Shown one piece after another: positions 12,006 through 21,744 of a stretch of DNA of 64,000 nucleotides. The number at the start of each line of letters is the position of its first letter. Position 1 is the first letter of the stretch. The stretch is taken from positions 6,714,946 to 6,778,945 of the forward strand of contig NC_053397.1 in NCBI RefSeq assembly GCF_905171765.1, read 5' to 3'. The stretch comes from Bufo bufo. Taxonomy: Eukaryota > Chordata > Amphibia > Anura > Bufonidae. The notes beneath the pieces were generated by a model, which made no database searches, was not told the DNA's origin, and saw only the letters and a program-made list of their open reading frames with translations. The position numbers and the translations under genes were made by a program.

Positions 12006-13095
12006 CAGTCGTGGCCAAAAGCTTTGAGAATGACACAAATATTAGTTTTCACAAAGTTTTCTGCTAAACTGCTTTTAGATCTTTGTGTCAGTTGTTTCTG
12101 TGATGTAGTGAAATATAATTACACGCACTTCATACGTTTCAAAGGCTTTTATCGACAATTACATGACATTTATGCAAAGAGTCAGTATTTGCAGTGTTGG
12201 CCCTTCTTTTTCAGGACCTCTGCAATCCGACTGGGCATGCTCTCAATCACCTTCTGGGCCAATTCCTGACTGATACAACCCATTCTTTCATAATCACTTC
12301 TTGGAGTTTGTCAGAATTAGTGAGGATTGACCACAAGTTCTCAATGGGATTAAGATCTGGGGAGTTTCCAGGGCATGGACCCAAAATGTCAACGTTTTGG
12401 TCCCCGAGCCACTTAGTTATCACTTTTGCCTTATGGCACGGTGCTCCATGCGCTCACACCTGCCTGCTGCCATTCCTGAGCAAGCTCTGCACTGGTGGCA
12501 CTCCGATCCCGCAGCTGAATCCTCTTTAGGAGACGATCCTGGCGCTCGCTGGACTTTCTTGGACGCCCTTAAGCCTTCTTAACAAGAATTGAACCTCTTT
12601 CCTTGAAGTTCTTGATGATCCTATAAATTGTTGATTGAGGTGCAATCTTAGTAGCCACAATATCCTTGCCTGTGAAGCCATTTTTATGCAACGCAATGAT
12701 GGCTGCACGCGTTTCTTTGCAGGTCACCATGGTTAACAATGGAAGAACAATGATTTCAAGCATCACCCTCCTTTTAACATGTCAAGTCTGCCATTTTAAC
12801 CTAATCAGCCTGAAATAATGATCTCCAGCCTTGTGCTCGTCAACATTCTCACCTGAGTTAACAAGAAGATTACTGAAATGATCTCAGCAGGTCCTTTAAT
12901 GACAGCAATGAAATGCAGTGGAAAGGTTTTTTTGGGGTTTAAGTTAATTTTCATGGCAAAGAAGGACTATGCAATTCATCTGATCACTCTTCATAACATT
13001 CTGGAGTATATGCAAATTGCTATTATAAAAACTTAAGCAGCAACTTTTCCAATTTCCAATATTTATGTAATTCTCAAAACTTTTGGCCACGACTG
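12006..13095 (-). mobile_element. internally deleted Tc1/mariner transposon inserted in a minisatellite
   Basis: Ends are CAGTCGTGGCCAAAAGCTTT and its near complement AAAACTTTTGGCCACGACTG, each flanked by TA (12004-12005 and 13096-13097). At 1090 bp it is shorter than a full Tc1 element. It splits one tandem array into two parts. Confidence 0.9.
12569..12730 (-). pseudogene. Tc1 transposase N-terminal remnant
   Basis: A reading frame of about 53 residues starts MVTCKETRAAIIALHKNGFT and shows the first helix-turn-helix of a Tc1 transposase (DIVATKIAPQSTIYRIIKNF). It is followed by frameshifted and partly deleted remnants including a degraded LWPPRS-like region (12300-12400: NPIENLWSI-type sequence in another frame). 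It cannot make an active enzyme. Confidence 0.7.
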
Positions 13096-13097
13096 TA

Positions 13098-14045
13098 TAC
13101 AGTATACTGTCCTCTGTAGTATATATATGCAGTATACTGTCCTCTGTAGTATATATACAGTATACTGTCCTCTGTAGTATATATACAGTATACTGTCCTC
13201 TATAGTATATATATACAGTATGCTGTCCTCTGTAGTATATATATATATATATACAGTATACTGTCCTCTGTAGTATATATATATAGTATACTGTCCTCTG
13301 TAGTATATATAAACAGTATACTGTCCTCTGTAGTATATATACAATATACTGTCCTCTGTAGTATATATATACACAGTATACTGTCCTCTGTAGTATATAT
13401 ACAGTATACTGTCCTCTGTAGTATATATATACAGTATACTGTCCTCTGTAGTATATATACAGTATACTGTCCTCTGTAGTATATATATACAGTATACTGT
13501 CCTCTGTAGTATATATACAGTATACTGTCCTCTGTAGTATATATACAGTATACTGTCCTCTGTAGTTTATATATATACAGTATACTGTCCTCTGTAGTAT
13601 ATATATAGTATACTGTCCTCTGTAGTATATATACAGTATACTGTCCTCTGTAGTATATATACAGTGTACTGTCCTCTGTAGTATATATATACAGTATACT
13701 GTCCTCTGTAGTATATATGTACAGTACACTGTCCTCTGTAGTATATATACAGTATACTGTCCTCTGTAGTATATATGTACAGTACACTGTCCTCTGTAGT
13801 GTATATACAGTTTACTGTCCTCTGTAGTATATATACAGTGTACTGTCCTCTGTAGTATATACAGTATACTGTCCTCTGTAGTATATATACAGTATACTGT
13901 CCTCTGTAGTATATATATACAGTATACTGTCCTCTGTAGTATATATACAGTACACTGTCCTCTGTAGTATATATACAGTATACTGTCCTCTGTAGTATAT
14001 ATACAGTATACTGTCCTCTGTAGTATATATACAGTATACTGTCCT
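13098..14045. repeat. 26-28-bp minisatellite grown from CR1 coding sequence
   Basis: About 34 units of TATATACAGTATACTGTCCT plus CTGTAGTA, varying in the number of TA steps. On the minus strand the CR1 frame enters the array as CKVIYTEEDS and leaves it (at 11905) as LQRDLDKLEAW. The unit is made of the codons for TEEDSIL and the first bases of LQR, so it expanded from that joint. Confidence 0.95.
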
Positions 14046-14160
14046 CTTCAGTGTAAATTACTTTACACAGTTTAGTGTCATCTGTGAAAATTGATACTTT
14101 ACTGTGCAAGCCTTCTACAAGATCATTAATAAATATATTGAAGAGAATAGGGCCCAATAC

Positions 14161-14411
14161 TGACCCCTGAGATACCCCACTAGTGACAGTGACCCCTCCA
14201 GTACTGACCCCTGAGGTACCCCACTAGTGACAGTGACCCCTCCAGTACTGACCCCTGAGGTACCCCACTAGTGACAGTGACCCCTCCAGTACTGACCCCT
14301 GAGGTACCCCACTAGTGACAGTGACCCCTCCAGTACTGACCCCTGAGGTACTCCACTAGTGACAGTGACCCCTCCAGTACTGACCCCTGAGGTACCCCAC
14401 TAGTGACAGTG
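14161..14411. repeat. 44-bp tandem duplication of the CR1 SGVPQGSVL block
   Basis: Five to six near-identical 44-bp units (TGACCCCTGAGGTACCCCAC, then TAGTGACAGTGACCCCTCCA, then GTAC). On the minus strand each contains the codons for TSGVPQGSVL, a conserved reverse-transcriptase motif. 44 is not a multiple of three, so each repeat shifts the frame. Confidence 0.95.
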
Positions 14412-15115
14412 ACCCAATCTGAGTGTGTACCATTAATAACCACCCTCTGTTTTCTATCACTCAGCCAGTTACTTACCCACATACAGACGTTTTCTCCCAG
14501 TCCGAGCATTCTCATTTTATATACTAACCTTTTATGTGGTACAGTGTCAGATGCTTTGGAGAAGTCCAGATATACGACATCCATTGATTCCCCGCTGTCA
14601 AGTCTAGAACTTACCTCCTCATAGAAACTGATTAAATTAGTTTGGCATGACCGATCCCTCACGAAGCCATGCTGATATGGCGTTATTTGCTTATTTCCGT
14701 TGAGATGCTCTAAGATAGCATCTCTCAGAAAACCTTCAAACAGTTTACCCACAACAGATGTTAAACTTACCGGCCTATAGTTTCCAGGCTCTGTTTTTGG
14801 ACCCTTTTTGAATATTGGCACCACATTTGCCATGCGCCAATCCTGTGGAACATTCCCTGTCAGTATAGAGTCCGCAAATATCAGAAATAAGGGTCTGGCT
14901 ATGACATTACTTAATTCCCTTAGGATACGGGGGTGTATGCCATCTGGTCCTGGCGATTTGTCTATTTTAATCTTTTTAAGTCGCTGTTGTACTTCTTCCT
15001 GGGTCAGACAGGGCACTTTTAATGGGGAATTTATTTTTACAATCTGCATGTCATCTGACAGTTTATTTTCCTCAGTGAATACATTGGAGAAATACATTGC
15101 AAAATAAATTGCAAA
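14412..15115 (-). pseudogene. CR1-like reverse transcriptase N-terminal half
   Basis: This is the largest uninterrupted piece of the CR1 copy. It opens at YFSNVFTEENKLSDD and runs through the fingers and first palm motifs (GPDGIHPRIL, NYRPVSLTSVVGKLFE, YQHGFVRDRSCQTNL, VYLDFSKASDTVPH, NWLSDRKQRVVING) without a stop for about 235 residues. DFSKAFD is normally seen at the first catalytic Asp block; here Phe is Ser. Upstream of 15115 the CR1 similarity ends abruptly, indicating 5' truncation. Confidence 0.9.
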
Positions 15116-16572
15116 AGTTTTGTAAAACAAATACCTATACAAGTTTGGTATCACTGGATTCGTATTGAGCCGCAGAACAAGGACGTCAGGTCATTAATAG
15201 TGTACAGTGAACGCCGTGATGTCAATTTCCAAAAAAATCTTGGTGGGATTATGTTGTTTGTTTTTTTATTTATTTAACCCCACAAAGATTTTTTTCCCGT
15301 TTTCCAATAAAAGACAGGTTAAATTAAATGGTACCATTACAAAATGCATAAGCCCCCAAATGGATATGTGAACGGAAGAATAAAAAAAGTTATGGCTATT
15401 GCAACGTGGGGAGTAAAAAATGAAAAGGCAAAACACAAAATGGGACTAGTACGTAAGGGGTTAAATCATTATTATTAGTTACATTGTCTATAGTTGTGAC
15501 TTAAATGCAATCAGACACATTGTGGGGTCATTTACTATCCAGAAATACATCTATATTAGGCGTATTTCTGGCACAGATTGTGGCACAATCAAAGTTATGG
15601 AGAGTCCAGCGCCTCTTCGGTGGATCCACGCCAGCGCAGGGGCTTATTAAGACCAGGGTCTAAATGTCTAAAACGCCGGTCTTAATAAATGTCCCCCATT
15701 ATATTGGATCAGTGCCGAAATCCAGGTCATTCCAAAGGGTTCACTTACTATTTTTCCGTTTTTAATTATTCCGAATCTCCTGTATGGTCCTGCACTGCTC
15801 ATATAGAGTCTGGGCAGTGACCGGCTCCAATCCCGTCTTCTGATCTCTCCTTTACATTACAGAACATGGAGAGCGATAAGTCAACAGCTGTTTGGAAAGG
15901 ATGAATTCCTGCTTGTGTTTTCCTCCTTCCATTTACTTAGCAATGTTGACACAAGAAAGGAGACTATTTGACAGGATGAGATCTGCGCTCAATCAACACC
16001 CCCCCCCCCCCCCCCAAATATGTAATGTGCTTCAGGTCTATTTGCCAAGATGTTGTAAGAGGAAGAATCTTCATCTTGTGTAACAGAGTCACCATCTGCT
16101 GCATCTTCTGAGGCTTCTGCCTTTGAGTGAATCTTACGATCTTGAGATCATCATGACAACCGGTTCAGGTGCTCGATGCAATAAACCCAGAAGAACTTTC
16201 ATGGGGAAAATATTTCCAGTAATATAATGGAGCTCCGGTCATCTCTATGGGAGTGCCAGAGATACCAGAGCACTCTACTCACCTCCACCTCATCCCATGG
16301 AGATGACTGGAGCTGCAGGGCGCATGCACGACCACCACACCATTCATTCTTGTGATGAGTGGGGGTTCTAGCAGTCGGACCCCCACTGAATAATCACGTA
16401 TCACCTATCCTATGGATAGCGGATAATTGTTACTGGAGCAGAGGAACCACAGGAGCTCCAGATTGGCTTCACGCCGCTGGTATACATGCTTGAGCCCCCA
16501 ATAGAAAAATTATGCAGCGATTTTCTATATGAGGTGTAAGAAGGTACCTGGAATCCTGGTGGATGGAAGGTA
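15116..16572. other. non-coding; one foldback repeat
   Basis: No gene is seen. A MITE-like unit at about 15523-15700 has ends GGGGTCATTTA and TAAATGTCCCCC. A short C-run lies at about 16002-16015. Confidence 0.5.
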
Positions 16573-18061
16573 TGTGTCACCGAGGTTCCTGGCCTCCGGG
16601 AAGCAAGAGCCGGTATTTTAAGTGTCAGCAGCAGCTATTGCTAATTGACTCCGTGAGATTTAGCATGGCTGTAATAGCTGATCCGGGACGGCTCTTAGGC
16701 TGGTTTCACACGGGCGTTGCAGGAAAAGGTGCGGGTGCGTTGCGGGAACATGCGCGATTTTTCCGCGCGAGTGCAAAACATTGTAATGCGTTTTGCACGC
16801 GCGTGAGAAAAATCGCTATGTTTGGTACCCGAACCCGAACTTCTTCACAGAAGTTCAGGTTTGGGTTATGTGTTGTGTAGATTGTATTATTTTCCCTTAT
16901 AACACGGTTATTCAGAATACAGAATGCTTAGTACAATAGCGCTGGAGGGGTTAAAAAAATAAAAAATAAAATTTAACTCACCTTAATCCACTTGTTCGCG
17001 CAGCCGGCATCTCTTCTGTCTTCTTCTTTGCTGTGCACAGGAACAGGACCTGTGGTGACGTCACTCCGGTCATCACATGATCTTTTTACTATGGTAATGG
17101 ATCATGTGACGGACCATGTGATGAGCACAGCGACGTCACCACAGGTCCTTTTCCTGTGCACAGCAAAGATGAAGACAGAAGAGATGCCGGCTGCGCGAAC
17201 AAGTGGATTAAGGTGAGTTAAATTATTTTATTTATTTATTTAACCCCTCCAGCGCTATTGTACTATGCATTCTGTATTCAGAATGCTATTATTTTCCCTT
17301 ATAACCATGTTATAAGGGAAAATAATAATGATCGGGTCTCCATCCCGATCGTCTCCTAGCAACCGTGCGTGAAAATCGCACCGCATCCGCACTTGCTTGC
17401 GGATGCTTGCGATTTTCAGGCAGGCCCATTCACTTCTATGGGGCCTGCGTTGCATGAAAAACACACAATATAGAGCATGCTGCAATTTTCACGCAACGCA
17501 CAAGTGATGCGTGAAAATCACCGCTCATGTGCACAGCCCCATAGAAATGAATGGGTCCGGATTCAGTGCGGGTGCAATGCGTTCACTTCACGCATTGCAC
17601 CGGCGCGGAAATCTCGCCTGTGTAAAAGGGGCCTTACTGGGAGTAGTCAAAGTGCTGGGTGGGTGACTACTCCCCATGTTCCAGGCCGGGTTTTGCCAGA
17701 CATAAAAACCAGCCAGCACTGCCAGGTGTGTGGATTTACCTCCCTCTGACAGTGGAGCTCAGGAGTCTATGTGCTGGGATCTGAGGTCTGAGCCGGGCTG
17801 GAGGACTCAGGCCCCTCTAAAGGTGAACAGGCCGCCTATGGACTTTATGAGGCTGAACGGCTAACAGGGTGTGAATTAACACCCAGGAGAAAAGGTGACT
17901 TTTATTGTTTATGGACTTTCCTTGTGCGTGAACAAACACCAAGCCGCCTGCGTTCTGTTATACACCAATGTGTGAATAAACACCGCTGTTTGATTCAAGG
18001 ACTGTGTACTTTGCCTCTATACGGCATCTGCTAGTCCTAACTACCAGAGCGAATCCCCACA
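16573..18061 (+). repeat. LTR of a gypsy-type retrotransposon, interrupted by a MITE
   Basis: The LTR begins TGTGTCACCG (16573) and ends CCCCACA (18061), giving TGTG...CACA termini. Without the inserted MITE it is about 550 bp. It contains a TATA-like ACATAAAAACC at about 17700 and AATAAA at about 17978. A primer-binding site and a gag start follow immediately. Gypsy class is inferred from layout. Confidence 0.65.
16698..17633. mobile_element. Harbinger-type MITE, 936 bp, TTA target duplication
   Basis: Ends are GGCTGGTTTCACACGGGCG and the related GCCTGTGTAAAAGGGGCC, flanked by TTA at 16695-16697 and 17634-17636. The core (about 16890-17310) is a long inverted repeat around GCGCAGCCGGCATCTC / GAGATGCCGGCTGCGC. 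It lies inside the LTR. Confidence 0.75.
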
Positions 18062-18063
18062 AT

Positions 18064-18080
18064 TGGTGGAGGATGCGGGC
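18064..18080 (+). other. retrotransposon primer-binding site
   Basis: TGGTGGAGGATGCGGGC starts two bases after the LTR end. TGG would pair with the CCA end of a tRNA. By memory of tRNA sequences the stretch resembles the acceptor end of a tRNA-Ala; this needs a tRNA comparison. Confidence 0.6.
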
Positions 18081-18188
18081 AAACGCAGCGAGGCGTGAAC
18101 GCCAATATATTTTAGGGTTTGCATTTTTGGGCACAGTTGTATGTCGTACATCAAACCAGCTGTGTTTCAACCCGTCCCCCACGACAAA

Positions 18189-18330
18189 ATGGAGGCTGCT
18201 GTGAAGGCCCTTATGGAGGCTAATTTGCAGCAGTGAGAGACCAACATGCACCAACGGGAGGCTAATAACAGAGGTCACAGGAATTTCCTGGTAATGGAGG
18301 AAAAACAAAGCAGAGCCCATGAAAATGTTG
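18189..18330 (+). pseudogene. retrotransposon gag start, broken
   Basis: After the primer-binding site a frame opens MEAAVKALMEANLQQ and hits a stop at 18234-18236, then continues in the same sense with QREANNRG and MEEKQSRA. Helical, charged, with no knuckle or protease visible. Similarity ends near 18330 where unrelated sequence begins, so the element is truncated. Confidence 0.45.
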
Positions 18331-18974
18331 CGCATGCGCAGTGTGATCCCGGGACCGCCCGTGCTCTGCTCTTACCCTTCTGTGGGCATCAATGACAGAA
18401 CGGCTGTATTCACTACAGTCAATGATGCTGAACCCAGCAATAGGGAAAGTACTGCGCATGGTCCTGGAATCGCACACTGCGCATGTGTGAGAACAGACCT
18501 TCAGCTTTCAAACAACCCCAAGTGGGAGACTCTTTTTCCAATATTTAAGGGATGTGTAATAATAACGGCTCCTCAGTAGTCACACATAGCAAATGTAGTG
18601 CCAGGTTTTCTAAGAGATGCCAACCTGGCATTCTTCAATGAAAATACCCGGGCCACAAACATGTCTGGTATATAAGATTTTCTCAGAATATGTTAACATA
18701 TACGAGTCAGTACTGGAGTCAGTCACTTCAGCAATCGGCATTTATCATGTAGAGGACGTTAATACAAGGCACTTGCTAATGTATTGTGATTCTCCATATT
18801 GCCTCCTTTCCATCACATTATACACAGCTCGTATCCGTGGTTATTAACACCGTGTGATCCAGCAGCGGTGGCCGTGCTTGCTCACTATAGGTAATAATGG
18901 GCGTTATTATATCCATTGGCAGACTTGTGTCTGCACCTACCAATACTACGCCCGTCATCTGAGCAGTTCCTATA

Positions 18975-19038
18975 GCGGTACCAGTCTGATGAAGGCCGGA
19001 TTGTGGCCGAAACGTCACACGTGTATATGATTTACCGC
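18975..19038 (+). other. hammerhead-ribozyme-like motif
   Basis: CTGATGA (18986-18992) is followed by a GGCC/GGCC stem with a 7-base loop (18994-19008) and GAAAC (19009-19013), the order of a hammerhead core. Outer GCGGTA (18975-18980) pairs with TACCGC (19033-19038) as a possible stem I. An extra A before stem II and weak pairing next to the presumed cleavage site argue against an active ribozyme. Confidence 0.35.
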
Positions 19039-19309
19039 ACTTCTGATTAAATGAAATCTACTACATCGCACAAACTGGAGTTTACTTTCTTCTTGATATA
19101 ACGGGGTGGGAACCCGACCTCCAGTAGCGTACCTACAAGAGAAGGCCACAAGCTTTTCTCATCAATGTAAATACGGAATATCATCACTGCCGCCATGTAA
19201 ACCGTACGTGTCAATACTGGAGAATATGACGCACTGGGCAGAATTTTTCGGGCATACAGTAAGTCCAATCCCCTTTGCAGGTCATAACCTTTAACAAAGC
19301 CCAAGCAAA

Positions 19310-19700
19310 GGCGCTAGAGGAGCAACGTGAGCAAAGGGCACAAACGGAGGGTCATAACTGAAGCAGAGGCATTAGGGTCACCAGAGGCAGGGGAATAGTG
19401 GGGATCCTGGAGCAGGGGCAACTGGAGAAGAGGCAATATTAGCGGTGCATTTAGAGTGGGGGCATCTGGAGCTGGGGCACTTATGGGGGTGCACCTAAAG
19501 CAAAGGCATTAGGGTCACCTGAGGCAGGGGAATAGTGGGGATCCTGGAGCAGAGGTATTAGGGAGGCAACTGGAGAAGAGGCAATATTAGGGGTGCATTT
19601 AGAGTGGGGGCATTGGGGGGCATCTGGAGCTGGGGAACTTATGAGGGTGCACCTAAAGCAGAGACATTGAGGGGACCTAGGTCAGAGTGGGGGAACCATT
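19310..19700. repeat. tandem duplication of about 150 bp
   Basis: A block containing AGGCAGGGGAATAGTGGGGA and GCATTTAGAGTGGGGGCAT occurs twice in tandem (about 19360-19500 and 19510-19670). No coding potential is evident. Confidence 0.6.
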
Positions 19701-20000
19701 GGGGGGAGCTATGCCACTCTGAACTCTGCAGAGAGCAGTACACATACACAGATCTGTGTCTGCTATAAACAGATCGCCTATTTCCCACTTACAGTCTCCT
19801 ACAGCTCACTACTGTCACACACCGGAGAAATCAGCCCAGTCCTTCTCTCCAGCTACCACAGTTTTCTGATAGCAGGGAGTGCAGTAGGATGGCAAGACAA
19901 GTTCTCTCCTCCTTCACTGCCAGCAGCCCAGGAAGCTTAGAAGATACTGCGGGGCCTCCTGTACAATTTACACCAGTAGGAGACTGCATCACTGTGCGAT

Positions 20001-20015
20001 ACTGCCCCCTAGTGG
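20001..20015 (-). promoter_or_regulatory. CTCF-like motif
   Basis: The minus strand reads CCACTAGGGGGCAGT, which fits the vertebrate CTCF core consensus CCASYAGRKGGCRSY at every position. Binding is not shown by sequence alone. Confidence 0.55.
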
Positions 20016-20149
20016 CTACAATAATTATCTCTCTCCTGAGAAACAAAAGAAATAATTACTCCTCTGTGTTATCTCCGGGCGCAGGAGATTGGGGGCCCAC
20101 CGAGGCTTTCCCCCGCCTCCCCGGTGGGCCAGTCTGAGCCTATCCATAA

Positions 20150-20940
20150 CCACCGGGTTTCAGCACAAGTCTCAGCATCTCTGGGCAGGTCGGGTTATGT
20201 GGGATGATACGGCTTGCGATGCTGCGGATGGTGTTTGTGATGTTCTCCGTCAGTTCCTCCAGGGGATGTGGATTGTTAGCCGACACTTTCTGCTTTAAAT
20301 TTCCCCACAGATAAAAACCACATGTGGACGTCTGGGGACCGTGGCGGCCATAACCCCTCGCTCACAGTTCACTCCTCCGCAAACAGTTCATGAACCCGTC
20401 CAGTGAGGTCCGCGAGGAGCAGCATGTTCCCCATGTTGTTGGACATTCCTTCTTCTGGTGTTGGTTGTAAAACTCCTCACGGACGTCCAGGTAAATGGCG
20501 GTATTCACAGTTGATGTGAAGAAAATTGGGTCTACAATTCGTGTTCCTGACGCTGCGCTCCAAACGCCAATTTTCTGTTCATGAAGTGGCGTTTTGTGAG
20601 TAACATGGGGATTTTCCGCGGACCAGAACCTCGTATTCCGGGAATTTACGTGACCTGATAAATTAAACCAAGCGCCGTCTGTCATAAGGTCCAGCAATGT
20701 CTGTCAGCAATCACAGTCAGCACCAAGTCCGGTAATTTCTGCGTTTCGCTTTGTCAGTTCCTGCAAGCACGTTATTCGGTGCGGTTTCAGGTTCATAGAT
20801 TTCCGCTCTCGCTGACACGTCGTTCCTGATCCAACAACCTGCTGAGACAGTCTTCGAGGTGATTTTTGGGGGCTACTTGCTCCGCGGCTGAATTTTAACT
20901 TCCTTCGTCCTGATCGATGGAGGCCTCCGTTTCTTCATGT
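20150..20940 (-). pseudogene. mariner/IS630-type transposase remnant
   Basis: Fragments in shifting minus-strand frames include MTDGAWFNLSGHVNSRNTRF, IGVWSAASGTRIVDPIFF, LLADLTGRVHEL and a degraded LWPPRSPD motif near 20340. This is the catalytic region of an IS630/mariner-type transposase; several frameshifts and stops make it inactive. The N-terminal part (20700-20940) is only weakly readable. No terminal inverted repeats were placed. Confidence 0.65.
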
Positions 20941-21089
20941 TTGAGGCCATTTCCGAACTCTGAATATGACGTTTCGCTGGTGGTTCTGTTCCTGGGAAAT
21001 TGTTGGCAAAGGTCTCTGGCGTTTTCTTAATCGCCTTCCACAATCACTATTCGCGGTTCCAGGAAGAACGCCGTCTTTCTGCCACTTTT

Positions 21090-21239
21090 ATCAAACTGTA
21101 TAGTAAATCAGTCTTATTTGTCCACAGCAACCAATCAGAGCAGAGCTTTCAGTTCCCACAGCACTCTGAGAGAATGAAAGCTGAGCTCTGATTGGCTGCC
21201 GTGGACAGATAAGACTGATTTACTATGAGGCAGTTTGAT
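21090..21239. repeat. palindromic MITE-like foldback
   Basis: ATCAAACTG...TAGTAAATCAGTCTTAT is repeated as the complement at 21205-21239, and the inner arms (ACAGCAACCAATCAGAGC / GCTCTGATTGGCTGCCGT) also pair. The loop is about 30 bases. Confidence 0.65.
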
Positions 21240-21744
21240 TGGGAGACGTTGGAAGAGGCTACTTTTTCGCGGGCCGCACTGTATAAGAGTATGGCAAAGA
21301 AATGCAAGTTTTCTTTTAGTATTATAACAAAAAAAAAACAACATAAATGTGGAATCGCTGTAATCGTACGGACCCGGAGAATGAAGGGAACAGGTCAGTT
21401 CTACGGAGAGGGAATGTCGTAAAAACAAAACCCATAAAATTGTGGCAGAATTGCGTTTTGGTGCAAGAAAAAAGTACAACTTCTCCGGCAAAAAATAAGC
21501 CCTAAAGCGTCTATGAAAATGGGAAAATAAAAGTTTAGTAAGGAAGGGAGAAAAAAACCGCAGGATCCTGAAGGGGTTAATAAACTTAACATTACAACAT
21601 AAAAATACACTTCTTCCCGCTCAGCTTTATAGGGACCATAGAGATTAACTGATTAATAATTACACTAATTACCTTTCTCTGGTTATACATAGACGGCATT
21701 AACCAATCACAACTGTGCAGCCCATACACTACAGGAAAGGAACA

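Larger units (their letters stand above)
8105..15115 (-). pseudogene. CR1-like LINE ORF2, split by two Tc1 elements and three internal arrays
   Basis: Reading from 15115 downwards, the CR1 reverse transcriptase appears in order: KSPGPDGIHPRILREL, FKKGPKTEPGNYRPVSLTS, SMDVVYLDFSKA, SGVPQGSVL (14412-15115); FNIFINDLVEG and FTDDTKLCKVI (14046-14160); RDLDKLEAWADTWQMRVNTD and LVRPHME (11562-11905); PLRLEERRFVHKHSRGFFTV (11270-11400); then KSLPEEVVMVSTI (9661-9720) and KEFRRGLDVFLERV (8105-8176). Between the pieces lie a 44-bp array, a 26-28-bp array containing a Tc1 element, a 31-bp array and a second Tc1 element. Removing the Tc1 copy and one TA at 8177-9660 restores the CR1 frame exactly. The 5' end (endonuclease) is absent, as in most LINE copies. 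Confidence 0.85.
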
